A stretch of 64,000 nucleotides of DNA from Myxococcales bacterium (lineage in GTDB: Bacteria > Myxococcota_A > UBA9160 > UBA4427). The notes under the pieces are model-generated. The model was not told where the DNA came from. It saw nothing but the letters and a program-made list of their open reading frames with translations, and made no database searches. Below, piece after piece: positions 17,442 to 25,978 of this stretch. The translations under genes and the position numbers were made by a program. The stretch covers positions 216,823 to 280,822 of the forward strand of contig DUBZ01000070.1 in NCBI GenBank assembly GCA_012960035.1, written 5' to 3'. The number at the start of each line of letters is the position of its first letter. The first letter of the stretch is position 1.

Positions 17442-19007
17442 ATGGTCTTGGTCGTTGAATGCGGAAAGTGCGGGACCCGATTTCAATTCGATGCGTCGCG
17501 CATTCCGGACGACGGCATTCGCGTGCGTTGTTCGCGATGCAAACACGCATTCTTTCTTCAACACCCGTCGCAGAGTCAGGCGGGTGCGGTCAACGCGGTG
17601 GCTCAGCAGGCGGTTGAAAACGAATCGCTCGCATCGCCCTCGACAACCCACGACCTGGCCGGGGCGACGGACCCAGGGCAGAGCGTTGCGGTGGCAGCCG
17701 GAAATGACGCTGTCGACGACGAGGAAGATTGGGAATTCAACGAAGACCCGCTCCCCGATGACGACGATGGCGACATCGATCTCGACGACCTCAATCCAGA
17801 CGATTTAGACGAAGACGTCTACGATGCGAACAACATCCAACTCGCGGACCCCGATGCCGAGACGGTGATGAACGAGTCGTCAGGAATGAATCTCGACGGA
17901 CGTGAGATGGGTGCCGACGATCTTGCGTCTTCGAATATGAGTGTCGAAGCCGAGGGCATCGACGACGCGCCGTCGGAAGAGACTCAAGCCGAGGCACAAG
18001 AACACGGGCAAGAGTCGGCGGTCGACGAGACGCCTGACGACAACGCCGATGCGCCCGGGCCAGGGTTCGGTGGTGAACGCGAAGAAGATGCCTTTGGTTC
18101 GATGGACGAATACTCGGGAGATGAGCAGGCTGGCGACGTGACCGCATCCGCAGTCACTGCGCCCTCTGCTGACCAAGAGAACATTGAAGATCCCGAAAGC
18201 TGGGACTTCTTCGGTGATGACGCAGGCCCTGCTCCCGCGCATCCCACGATGGATTCGGCGGTGCAGCGCCAAGAGGTCGACGCTCAGACCCGTGAGATCA
18301 ACCCCGAAGTGGTTGCGTTCGATGCCGAGAGTGAGTGGCGCGCCTATAATCGTCAGGGGCCGATTGGGGCGGTGGTACGGATTTCCGCAGCTCTTTTGTC
18401 CGTCGGCGTATTCGTGGCATTGGGTGCCGGAATCTATCTCGGCGTGATCGGATCTCTCGACTCGGGCGTCCACACACCCGCCTTCGTCGATATCGGCTCA
18501 TTGCGAGCAGCCAATATTCGCGGCCAATGGGTCGAGACCGAAAACGTCGGCACGGTATACGTTGTGAGCGGCGACCTGCTGAATCCGGGAATCGTCCCCG
18601 CTTCCCCCGAACACGCAGTACGCGTGACCTTGTTGGGGCAAGACGGGAACGCGCTCGACGCCGGCTCGGCGTACGCGGGCACTGGCTTGAATTTCGATGC
18701 CCTACGAATGATTGCACCCGGCGACATTTCACTGAAACAAGTGAGCGCCGCGCAAGCATTGGCGATACACGAGATCGCACCGGGGGACTCAATCCCAATC
18801 ACGGCGACCTTTACAGGATTACCCGATGAGGCGACCCACTTTGCATTGAACGCAGTTGAACCCGCCGAACTCGACGCTTGGGGGGCCGACGTCAGTCCGG
18901 CAGTCGCGATGGGCGAACCGTCGACCCGCCTTTCTGGAAGCCCCGAGTCATTAAGTTCGGACGCGACCACGCGTCGCGCGATGGCTGAAGAGGTCGTGGT
19001 CGAGTAA
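17442..19007 (+). CDS. Zinc-ribbon membrane protein with DUF3426-like domain
   Basis: A 521-residue protein. An MJ0042-type zinc ribbon with C7, C10, C30 and C33 (ECGKCGTRF ... VRCSRCKHAF) opens it. Residues about 60-290 are strongly acidic and disordered (long Asp/Glu-rich tracts). A single transmembrane helix follows at about 305-330, then a C-terminal beta-rich domain resembling DUF3426 (GQWVETENVGTVYVVSGDL). This architecture recurs in myxobacteria and proteobacteria without a firm function. GGAG immediately precedes the ATG at 17442; the in-frame TTG at 17448 has better spacing and may be the real start. An IS remnant follows on the opposite strand. Confidence 0.85.
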   Translation: MVLVVECGKCGTRFQFDASRIPDDGIRVRCSRCKHAFFLQHPSQSQAGAVNAVAQQAVENESLASPSTTHDLAGATDPGQSVAVAAGNDAVDDEEDWEFNEDPLPDDDDGDIDLDDLNPDDLDEDVYDANNIQLADPDAETVMNESSGMNLDGREMGADDLASSNMSVEAEGIDDAPSEETQAEAQEHGQESAVDETPDDNADAPGPGFGGEREEDAFGSMDEYSGDEQAGDVTASAVTAPSADQENIEDPESWDFFGDDAGPAPAHPTMDSAVQRQEVDAQTREINPEVVAFDAESEWRAYNRQGPIGAVVRISAALLSVGVFVALGAGIYLGVIGSLDSGVHTPAFVDIGSLRAANIRGQWVETENVGTVYVVSGDLLNPGIVPASPEHAVRVTLLGQDGNALDAGSAYAGTGLNFDALRMIAPGDISLKQVSAAQALAIHEIAPGDSIPITATFTGLPDEATHFALNAVEPAELDAWGADVSPAVAMGEPSTRLSGSPESLSSDATTRRAMAEEVVVE

Positions 19008-19039
19008 CCCGCGACGGAGCTTCCGAGGTCTTCACGTCT

Positions 19040-19431
19040 TAAAGCGTTGGCTCCCGGGCAACCCCGGTGCGTCTTCTGCCGCGGGAGCTTGACGATGATC
19101 TTCGCAACGAGCGAAGCCAGATCTTCCCGGGGCTCCGAGTCGCCATAGGCCGTATCGCCGAGGATGCGATCGAGGTCCTGTCCGGAGTTCGCTACCGCAC
19201 GCTCCAACAACTTCTTGGCTTGTTCGCCATCGTGCATGTTCGCCCGGCGAAGCTTCGTCCGCTTGAGCAGCCGGCCTTACGGCACACTCCGATGCCCTTG
19301 AAAGCCTCGTCGTGAAACCACGAAGCCTCCATCCGGCCCGACAGCCCGTGAAACGAATCCTCGCCCGCGTGCGGCATCTACATCGTATCCGCTCGTAACA
19401 GATCGCCTTGCGGCGAACGCTTGCCCTGCAT
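19040..19431 (-). pseudogene. IS1182-type transposase remnant, internally deleted
   Basis: Read on the minus strand from 19431, the sequence MQGKRSPQGDLLRADTM resembles the start of IS1182-family transposases, with an in-frame TAG at codon 18, then AGEDSFHGLSG and FHDEAFKGIGV. At about 19233 the frame changes and the sequence jumps to the C-terminal part: MHDGEQAKKLLERAVANSG and ILGDTAYGDSEPREDL, where real enzymes have HDGQ...GDTAYGDGETR. Roughly the middle half of the transposase (catalytic core included) is missing. The fragment cannot move and marks an old insertion beside the zinc-ribbon gene. I see no intact terminal repeats. Confidence 0.82.
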
Positions 19432-19511
19432 CGTATCCCCCCAATGATTTAGGGAGCACACGAAATGAGGTTCTGGGGCGACCCTGAAATTCAGACTTTT
19501 CGGCCGCTCTT

Positions 19512-19709
19512 CTAGGACTTGGACTCGCCCTCGTCGACCTTGTCGGGGTCGGGCGTGACGTCGATTTCGTCTTTGCTCGAAATCCCGGACTTGAAGTTCT
19601 TAATTGCCTTGCCCATGCCGGAGCCAATCTCGGGCAGTCGTTTTGCGCCAAAAAGCACAACGACAATCGCGAGGATGATTCCCAGTTCCATCGGTCCTAA
19701 GCCAAACAT
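19512..19709 (-). CDS. tatA: TatA, twin-arginine translocase pore subunit
   Basis: A 65-residue protein with the TatA/E pattern: a short periplasmic start (MFGLGPMELG), one hydrophobic helix (IILAIVVVLFG), the FGAKRLPEIG hinge, an amphipathic helix (GSGMGKAIKNFKSGI) and a charged tail. TatA oligomers form the path for folded proteins exported by the Tat system. GGAAGGGA lies upstream of the ATG. No tatB or tatC is adjacent, so the gene is an orphan here. Confidence 0.94.
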   Translation of the reverse strand: MFGLGPMELGIILAIVVVLFGAKRLPEIGSGMGKAIKNFKSGISSKDEIDVTPDPDKVDEGESKS

Positions 19710-19885
19710 GTTGTGTTCCCTTCCATCGTGGTTTTGGACGTGCTGGAGTCAGTTGCCAAGCGGGGATGTGTAGCGCGATCGTTGAGGGGGCACTCCGAGA
19801 TTGCCCTTCGGACTTCTAGCCTGGGGCGGATACTGCGCGGCTGGAGCCGAACCGAAGCGGCCTCTTGCCCCTAGGGCGCAGGCGA

Positions 19886-20944
19886 TCATTGTGCCAATTC
19901 GCGATCAATGATTGCTCTAAACGCTTTGGTGGGTGGTGCACCCCGCAGCGTGATCCCGTTCACAAAAAAAGTGGGCGTCGCGCTGACGCCCAGTGATCGG
20001 GCAAGCGCGATGTCTTTATTGACGCGTGCAAGGGTTTCGGGCGCCGCGATGCAGGCTTTGAACTCGGCGCTGTCTAGATCGAGCTTTGTCGCGTAGCTGA
20101 GCAAACTCTCTGGGCCGAGCGCCTTTTGATTCCCGAACAACAGAAGGTGGTATTCCCAGAATTGATTTTGGTTCCCCGCACAAATCGCAGCCTTCGCGGC
20201 GGGGATGGCGTTCGCGTGGAAATCGAGCGGCAGGTGTCGATATTCGATCCGCAGCTTGCCCGGATACAGCGCGTCGAGTTGTTGAATGGTGTCTTCGGCT
20301 TGGCGACAGAAGGGGCATTGATAGTCGCTGAATTCGACGATTGTGATCGGCGCATCAACCGGGCCTCGCGCGGCACCACCGGCTGGAACGCGTTGTCTTT
20401 TTGCGGGCGGGTTCGCGGGCCGGGTTATCAAAATGTCGATCTTGGCGGCTTCGCGAAGTTCGTTGATCACCCGGGCTGATCGGTCACCTTCGAGAAAAGC
20501 GCGAATTTTGTATCGGAGCTTGTCGATGGATTCGGAAGGGCGAAGCCGGTCTTTGTTGCGCTCGTAAAATTCGCCGACTTCAGTGTCTCTCACCGGCCCA
20601 AGCGCGGCGGTTTTCTTGTCCAAGTAGGCATCGGACGACAAGCCGTCTTGCGCCGCAGCGCGGTCGACCAGCAGGTCGTCAATGACGCCGTCGATTCCGG
20701 CGCGGCGCAATTGGTAGAGCTGAGCCGGGTCCTTTGCGATACCGCTCATCCAGTCGTCCTTTAACCACTGGTCGACGGCGCTTAAGTGAATCGCTTCCCC
20801 GTCGATTGTTGCGATTACGGGACCGGGTTCGACTGGGGACTGAGGCTGGGTTGGCGCAGTTCCCCGGCTGGCGCAGGCCAGCGTCATCGCGAGCATCGCG
20901 CTGACAATCAATATCGAGCTTGAATGTTGGAACTTTTGCGACAC
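19886..20944 (-). CDS. DsbA-family thioredoxin-like lipoprotein with SurA-like N-terminal region
   Basis: A 352-residue exported protein. The N-terminus is a signal peptide ending near MTLAC (Cys24), which may be lipidated. Residues about 40-170 resemble the helical N-terminal domain of SurA/PpiC chaperones (VIATIDGEAIHLSAVDQWL, then VIDDLLVDRAAAQDGLS), without a rotamase domain. Residues about 195-350 are a DsbA/DsbG-like domain with the active-site CPFC (210-213) and a cis-proline loop SATPTFFVNG. It should act on disulphides of extracytoplasmic proteins, perhaps with substrate binding by the N-terminal part. The start is GTG with GGAAGGGG upstream. Confidence 0.88.
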   Translation of the reverse strand: MSQKFQHSSSILIVSAMLAMTLACASRGTAPTQPQSPVEPGPVIATIDGEAIHLSAVDQWLKDDWMSGIAKDPAQLYQLRRAGIDGVIDDLLVDRAAAQDGLSSDAYLDKKTAALGPVRDTEVGEFYERNKDRLRPSESIDKLRYKIRAFLEGDRSARVINELREAAKIDILITRPANPPAKRQRVPAGGAARGPVDAPITIVEFSDYQCPFCRQAEDTIQQLDALYPGKLRIEYRHLPLDFHANAIPAAKAAICAGNQNQFWEYHLLLFGNQKALGPESLLSYATKLDLDSAEFKACIAAPETLARVNKDIALARSLGVSATPTFFVNGITLRGAPPTKAFRAIIDRELAQ

Positions 20945-21080
20945 GGATTCACCCCTTCCACGAAAGCTACCCTATGCGCGTTCCTATCGCAGGGACTGGC
21001 CTGCCATGCAGCGATGCAGGAATGGGTGGCAGCAAGGTTGCTCGATTTGATTTCGCGAATGCCTCGTGCAAAGATGCGCC

Positions 21081-21551
21081 ATGGATCACGAAGAACTCAT
21101 GGCGCGTGCGGTCGCCATGTCGAAACATGGGATCGAAATCCGGGCCGGGGGGCCCTTTGGTGCGGTCATCGCGCGCGCGGGAGAGGTGGTTGCCGACGGC
21201 TGGAACCGCGTGACGTCCCAGAACGATCCGACCGCCCATGCGGAGGTCGTGGCGATCCGCGAGGCTGCGCAGTCGCTTGGGACGCACGACCTGTCCGGCT
21301 GCATCTTGTACACCTCGTGCGAGCCGTGTCCAATGTGTTTGTCGGCCGCATACTGGAGCCGGGTCGACCACGTCTATTACGCGAACACCCGCGCCGACGC
21401 GGCAGGCATTGGTTTCGACGACAGTGAACTCTACGACGAAGTCGCAAAGCCCATTGAAGCGCGATCGCTATCGATTACGCGGCTTGAAAACGACGACGCC
21501 GTTTCCGTGATGCAAAAATGGGCCGCAGACCCGACGAACAGACGGTACTAG
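21081..21551 (+). CDS. Guanine-deaminase-like cytidine deaminase superfamily enzyme
   Basis: A 156-residue zinc deaminase. The ligands and proton shuttle are in place: HAE (His53, Glu55) and PCPMC (Cys83, Cys86). The motifs GGPFGAVI and DAAGIGFDDSELYDEV match bacterial guanine deaminase (GuaD) better than the tRNA adenosine deaminase TadA, whose C-terminal helix differs. The likely reaction is guanine to xanthine in purine salvage. A GTG at 21066 extends the frame by five codons, but ATG 21081 fits family starts. Confidence 0.85.
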   Translation: MDHEELMARAVAMSKHGIEIRAGGPFGAVIARAGEVVADGWNRVTSQNDPTAHAEVVAIREAAQSLGTHDLSGCILYTSCEPCPMCLSAAYWSRVDHVYYANTRADAAGIGFDDSELYDEVAKPIEARSLSITRLENDDAVSVMQKWAADPTNRRY

Positions 21552-21713
21552 TCAAGGCCGGTCGGCGATGGCGGACCGTCTGCACACTTGAAAGTACAGC
21601 CGACAGTGACGCGACTTCCGCTTGGCGCATCGAATGCGCAGGATGTGTGCACAGCCGCGAGGCTTTATTCTGTCCGCTCCTCGACCGATAAGTCTTCGAG
21701 GAGACCTCAAACC

Positions 21714-21995
21714 ATGTTCAGCATTGTTCGCACCGCGCTTATCGCCCTCGCAGCTTACTTCGGCGTCACCTACTACCTCGACGAACCCGAGGCGCTCAAG
21801 AGCGACGTCGCAGCGCTGCACGAAATGACGGACAACCTTCCCGAAGTGCGCGACCGCGTCGTGGACGGAGCGAAAGACGCCGCGGACAAGGGCGGCAAGA
21901 AGATTTTTGAGGCGAAAAATCGCCTGGACAGCGTGAAGGGGCGCGTGCAGGACAGCATCGCTCAGGGCGCGGATCGGTTCTCCGGCGGCAACTAG
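21714..21995 (+). CDS. Small single-span membrane protein
   Basis: A 93-residue protein of unknown function. A hydrophobic helix (about 4-22, IVRTALIALAAYFGVTYYL) anchors the N-terminus; the remainder is a charged amphipathic helix (NLPEVRDRVVDGAKDAADK) of the kind seen in YtxH-like envelope stress proteins. AGGAG lies ten bases upstream of the ATG. A longer in-frame extension upstream lacks a ribosome site and is left out. A strong hairpin follows two bases after the stop codon. Confidence 0.75.
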   Translation: MFSIVRTALIALAAYFGVTYYLDEPEALKSDVAALHEMTDNLPEVRDRVVDGAKDAADKGGKKIFEAKNRLDSVKGRVQDSIAQGADRFSGGN

Positions 21996-21997
21996 AA

Positions 21998-22022
21998 GAG
22001 CGGCCGGGGAATCCCGGCGCTC
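21998..22022 (+). terminator. Strong GC hairpin after the small membrane protein gene
   Basis: GAGCGGCCGGG pairs with CCCGGCGCTC around a GAAT loop, giving a ten-bp stem with one bulged G, starting two bases after the stop codon. The downstream sequence is GCAAAAATGG, so the terminal uridine run of a classical terminator is missing. It probably ends or protects the message. Confidence 0.5.
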
Positions 22023-22270
22023 GCAAAAATGGGGACGAAAATTGAGAGCCAGTCCGCCGCAATCCGCGCCGTCGAACCCCCGTCCCCCCAAACGGCCATT
22101 TGTCGGCCACTCTTCTAGGCTCCATGCACTCCAAGCAATCGGTTTCGCAGCGAACGTGAAATTCCCCGTGAAAAGGGCTAAAAGGTCCGGGTGATTGCGC
22201 TCCGGTTCGCCCTGAATCGGATGCGCTCGCGTCGTACGGCACGCGTTTCGTGCCGTCGAGGAGTGATTCG

Positions 22271-22609
22271 ATGCGCAGAGAAGACGTCCTTTCTCGCTTG
22301 GTCGATTTGATTGATGAGCGAAAGCGACTTCGACCCGCCGACAGCTATGTCGTGAACTTGCTCGACGGGGGTGTGGACGCCATCGGTGCCAAGGTGCGCG
22401 AAGAAGCACTCGAATTGATCGAGGCTGCGGGTAAGAAAGACGCCGACCACACGGCGCACGAAGCTGCGGATCTGTTGTTTCACGTGTGTGTGTTGCTGAG
22501 TCACGCCGACGTGTCGTTCGAAAAAGTGCTCGAAGTTCTGGGGGAACGTTTCGGCGTCTCTGGGCTCGAAGAAAAAGCGTCGCGTGAAGCGAAGCAGGAG
22601 AAAGACTGA
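22271..22609 (+). CDS. hisE: HisE, phosphoribosyl-ATP pyrophosphatase
   Basis: Hydrolyses phosphoribosyl-ATP to phosphoribosyl-AMP, the second step of histidine synthesis. The 112-residue product is a MazG-fold pyrophosphatase with the acidic metal-binding helices KVREEALELIEAAG and HEAADLLFHVCVLL. ATG 22271 is chosen because GAGGAG sits seven bases upstream; an upstream GTG has no such site. It overlaps hisG by TGATG, so the first two enzymes of the pathway are translationally coupled here, separate from hisI and the other hisG at 48 kb. Confidence 0.93.
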   Translation: MRREDVLSRLVDLIDERKRLRPADSYVVNLLDGGVDAIGAKVREEALELIEAAGKKDADHTAHEAADLLFHVCVLLSHADVSFEKVLEVLGERFGVSGLEEKASREAKQEKD

Positions 22610-23472
22610 TGTTGGGAACTGACCAATTGCGTATCGCGGTGCCGTCGAAGGGGAGGCTGCGCGATCGTTCGGTTGAGATCTTGCGAGGCGCGGGGTTGCG
22701 CTTTCGGCTTTCGGGGCGACGCCTTTTTTCCATCTGCAGGGACACGGACACCCGCATCATTTTTTCAAACGTGCAGGACATCCCCGTGCTCGTCGCCGAA
22801 GGCGTCGTCGATCTCGGCATTACGGGCAGCGATCAAGTCCTCGAAAAGCGCGTCGACGTCATCGAGCACCAGAAACTCGGTTTTGGTAAATGCCGTGTCT
22901 CGGTGGCTGCCCATAAGGACAGCCCGATTCGCAAGCCCGAAGATTTGAGCGGCAAGGTCGTCGGGTCGAGCTTCGCGAACCTCGCTGCCGACTATTTTCG
23001 AGACAAAGGCATTGAAGATGTCCACATCATTTCGATCGAAGGCGCCGTCGAGGTGATGGTGCTGCTCGGCCTGGTTGACGCCATCGTGGAGATCGTCGAA
23101 ACCGGGAACAGCTTGCTCGAAAATGATCTGGTTGAATTGTGGCCTGTGCAAACTGCCGAGGCGGTGTTGATCGGGAACACGACTCCCCGAGACACGGCCG
23201 GGCGCGACCGCTTTCTGCGCCGAGTCGAAGGGGTACTCGCCGCCCGACGCTATTCGCTTCTGGAATACAACTGCCCCGCAGACAAGCTCGAAGAGGCGAC
23301 ACAGATCACGCCGGGTTTCAGTTCGCCCACGGTGCAGCCCCTTGTCGACACCAACTGGTTGGCGGTCCGCGTGCTCGTCGAACGCAGCGAAATCCATTCT
23401 ATTCTCGACCGTCTCGAAGAGGTGGGTTGCGTCGCAATCCTCGAGTCGGAAGTACGCCACACCCGGCTGTGA
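22609..23472 (+). CDS. hisG: HisG, ATP phosphoribosyltransferase (long form, copy 1)
   Basis: Catalyses the first committed step of histidine synthesis, joining ATP and PRPP. The 287-residue protein opens with LRIAVPSKGRLRDRSVEIL, carries the PRPP-binding segment VEIVETGNSLLENDL, and has the C-terminal regulatory domain of long-form HisG (ITPGFSSPTVQPL, then VAILESEV), which confers histidine feedback in single-subunit enzymes. AGGAG precedes the start. A second, clearly different long-form HisG lies at 48441-49343. Confidence 0.94.
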   Translation: MLGTDQLRIAVPSKGRLRDRSVEILRGAGLRFRLSGRRLFSICRDTDTRIIFSNVQDIPVLVAEGVVDLGITGSDQVLEKRVDVIEHQKLGFGKCRVSVAAHKDSPIRKPEDLSGKVVGSSFANLAADYFRDKGIEDVHIISIEGAVEVMVLLGLVDAIVEIVETGNSLLENDLVELWPVQTAEAVLIGNTTPRDTAGRDRFLRRVEGVLAARRYSLLEYNCPADKLEEATQITPGFSSPTVQPLVDTNWLAVRVLVERSEIHSILDRLEEVGCVAILESEVRHTRL

Positions 23473-23654
23473 TCGCGTAGCGGCTCCGCTGGGGCTCCTC
23501 TTGCGCGCTGCGGATTCGCGCCCAGACTCGTCGCTAAGATTCTTCGCAACGCGCCCGCAGGAGCCATGACACCCTGACTGCATTCGAACCGGAATCTGCG
23601 TCCTACCAAGCGACCGCGTCGGTCACGACGGGCATCGGCACCGGGGTAGGGCTC

Positions 23655-24416
23655 GTGCTCGAGGGCAGCCGAGTCCTGATCCGGGACCGCAGCCTGTGGT
23701 CTTTGGCCGCGGTCCCGGTCGTATTTTGCACCCTCGCCCTCGGTGTCGCGGGTTCGTTGGTCTACTTCAACGCCGCCGACCTGTATGCGGCGTTGACGAG
23801 CTGGCTTCCCATCTTGGAAGTCACGGCCTGGTATCAGTGGCTTTGGCTCGGGCCGGCGAAGCTCGCCGTCGGCGCACTTGGCGCGACAATATTTGCTGTT
23901 GTAAGCGGGCTATCCGTACTCGTTGCGCTGCTGATCGCCAATCTGGCTTCTGCGCCTTTTCTCGATCTACTTTCACAGCGCGTCGAGCAGAACGTCCTAG
24001 GGGGTGTGGTCGGCTCGGGGGAGTCGGGGCTTGCTGCGATCGCTGCCGAAGTACGCCGAACGATGGCAGGCGAACTGCAGCGCATTGCGTTCTTTGTCGC
24101 GGTATGGGGCGCGATCTCGCTTGGCGGGATCTTGATCCCCGGCGCGCAGCTGGTCGCGCCTCCGCTGTTGGTCCTGTTTACCGCGGCGTTCTTACCGCTC
24201 GACTACGCGGGCTACCACTTGGACCGGCGCCAAGTCTCATTTCGCGCACGACGAGATTGGTTGCAGAAGCACCTATCCACGATGCTCGGCTTCGGTGGAA
24301 CCGCGATGGCGACGGCTCTCGTACCCGGACTCAACCTGCTGCTACTCCCAGCGCTCGTAGTGGCGGGAACGCTTCTCGCGATCCGGTATCCGGTACCGGA
24401 CTCAGCGCAGCCGTAA
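23655..24416 (+). CDS. EI24/CysZ-type integral membrane protein
   Basis: A protein of at least 253 residues with four or five long hydrophobic segments and the EI24-domain pattern (SRVLIRDRSLWSLAAVPVV, then NLASAPFLDLLSQRVE and PLDYAGYHLDRR). CysZ members permit sulphate entry, while others have unknown roles. The start is uncertain: the frame stays open upstream for about 30 codons with a plausible leader, and a GGAG at 23560-23563 precedes a CTG at 23574. GTG 23655 is a conservative choice. It converges on the hydrolase-like gene four bases away. Confidence 0.78.
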   Translation: MLEGSRVLIRDRSLWSLAAVPVVFCTLALGVAGSLVYFNAADLYAALTSWLPILEVTAWYQWLWLGPAKLAVGALGATIFAVVSGLSVLVALLIANLASAPFLDLLSQRVEQNVLGGVVGSGESGLAAIAAEVRRTMAGELQRIAFFVAVWGAISLGGILIPGAQLVAPPLLVLFTAAFLPLDYAGYHLDRRQVSFRARRDWLQKHLSTMLGFGGTAMATALVPGLNLLLLPALVVAGTLLAIRYPVPDSAQP

Positions 24417-24420
24417 GCGA

Positions 24421-25236
24421 TTAACTCCGCGCGACGTGTTGCCGGAGAAAGTCGAGGGTGACTTTCACCGATTCGTCGTCGAGGGCTGGCCCCGCGCCGG
24501 TAGCGTTGTGACGCACTTTGGGCTCTGCACAGGCGTCGAAGATCGAGGGTCCGTTCGCCGCCTCGATCGCGAGAATTGGACGCGGTGCGATTGCATTCGC
24601 AAACGCCCGAGCATCAAGCTCGTCGATGTCCATCGGCTGTGCAAAGGCTGAAACGGCTGCATTGACGTGCGAGTCGATGCTTGCCGCGATCGTCGCAACC
24701 GATGCGCCATCGCCAAGGCCAAGGATCGCGATGCGGCTTTCATCGACTGCGGATAGTGTCGACAGGGCTTCGACCGTGCGCGTGACGTCACGAACGGCTT
24801 GCCGCGTGAATTCCGTCAGCAGCGCGATCGCATTCGGGTCGAGTTCGCTTGCGCTCCCTGCGCGCGAGATTGCGCTGACCAGTCGCTCGCTGAATTTCGC
24901 GCTTCGCCTTTCACCGTAAAGTGGAAGGTCGATGGTCGCGACGGCGAAATCGTCGCCGATGAGGCCCGCCAAGAAATCGAAATCGGTAGAAAGGCAGCCG
25001 TCGGCGGCCCCGAACGCGAGAATCACCGGACAGGGACCGGAGCGCGGGTCGGGCAGGACGAGTCTGCCGGGCACGCGATCCCCACGGCTGGAAACTTCAA
25101 AGCGATGGGCGGTCGCACCCTCGAACGACGCCGAGAGCGCACGCGCGGCAAGGCTCAGCCCCAAAGGTTCATCGGGAAGGGTCGCGGAAAAGTCGAACGG
25201 CATGCCGCTTGCGCTGCGAATCGTAGGAGTCGTCAT
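24421..25236 (-). CDS. Alpha/beta hydrolase-fold protein lacking the Ser nucleophile
   Basis: A 271-residue protein of the dienelactone-hydrolase type by fold: VILAFGAADG strand-loop, VATIDLPLYGERR, then the nucleophile-elbow region RIAILGLGDGAS. In active relatives the elbow is GxSxG; here it reads GLGDG (173-177), with Gly175 in the Ser place. The expected C-terminal catalytic His is also not evident. It is probably a non-catalytic member. ATG 25236 is preferred to a TTG 54 bases upstream. It follows the ECF sigma gene on the same strand with a 69-bp gap and may share its message. Confidence 0.75.
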   Translation of the reverse strand: MTTPTIRSASGMPFDFSATLPDEPLGLSLAARALSASFEGATAHRFEVSSRGDRVPGRLVLPDPRSGPCPVILAFGAADGCLSTDFDFLAGLIGDDFAVATIDLPLYGERRSAKFSERLVSAISRAGSASELDPNAIALLTEFTRQAVRDVTRTVEALSTLSAVDESRIAILGLGDGASVATIAASIDSHVNAAVSAFAQPMDIDELDARAFANAIAPRPILAIEAANGPSIFDACAEPKVRHNATGAGPALDDESVKVTLDFLRQHVARS

Positions 25237-25305
25237 CGTGGTGGCGAGCTTAGCCCGAACCACGCAAACCGACTCGGCCGATCTTCGCAATTCGCCCCGC
25301 TCCGC

Positions 25306-25884
25306 TCAGTATGCGAGCAGGATCTTCCGTGCGCGGTACAGGTTCGACTTGATGGCGTTTTCGCTGCGATTCAGGGTCTGCGCGATCTCCTGGATCGGCC
25401 GATCCTGCACGTGGTGCATGTCAAAGAGAACCCGCTGCTCGGGCGTCAAGAGATTGTTCATAAGACGCTTGATCGTGCGGACACGTTCTTTGAATTCGAT
25501 CGTCTCGATCGCCGACGGCGCCACAGGCGAAGCGCCTTGATCGGAAAAAATTTTGTCAGAATCGCCGTCGCCCAGAGGAACGGTCGGGTGCCGCTTCTTT
25601 TTAAATCGCGAAGCGATCGTCCGACGCGTCACACCGAAGATCCACGCTCCGAAGGGCGCTTCGCGACGATACGAATCGATCGACGAAAAAACGTTGATAA
25701 AGACTTCTTGAACCGTCTCTTCTACGTCTGCCGTGTTGTTCAGGCGGCGGTTTACAAAGTGGTAAACCCGCTTGAAGTAGCGGTCATATAGATTTGAAAA
25801 AGCGTCGTGATCGCCACTCGCGATCATTTCGACTAGGTCCTCGTCGGTCAACGGGGGCACATCATTCAGATCAGGAGCGGCCAC
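25306..25884 (-). CDS. ECF-type RNA polymerase sigma factor
   Basis: A 192-residue sigma-70 family protein with only regions 2 and 4. Region 2 (about 25-95) includes FSNLYDRYFKRVYHFV and ETVQEVFINVF; region 4 (about 135-190) ends with ALNRSENAIKSNLYRA-like helix-turn-helix sequence (QTLNRSENAIKSNLYRARK). No anti-sigma factor with the usual zinc or membrane features is adjacent; neighbours are a pseudo-hydrolase and the MinD-like gene. The start is GTG with GGGGAG close upstream. A set of phased TGACA-type repeats lies 95-140 bases upstream. Confidence 0.92.
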   Translation of the reverse strand: MAAPDLNDVPPLTDEDLVEMIASGDHDAFSNLYDRYFKRVYHFVNRRLNNTADVEETVQEVFINVFSSIDSYRREAPFGAWIFGVTRRTIASRFKKKRHPTVPLGDGDSDKIFSDQGASPVAPSAIETIEFKERVRTIKRLMNNLLTPEQRVLFDMHHVQDRPIQEIAQTLNRSENAIKSNLYRARKILLAY

Positions 25885-25978
25885 AGTCTCCCCTTTTTCC
25901 CAGACCCAGCCTGTACATCATGACTAGGGGCGGCTCGGAGTAACCCCCTACTAAGGAGTGGCCGAAAACTTTTGTTGG

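Noticed and set aside
21552..22820. 422-residue minus-strand frame across hisE and hisG
   Set aside because: Antisense to two well-supported his genes with coupled starts; composition is not protein-like.
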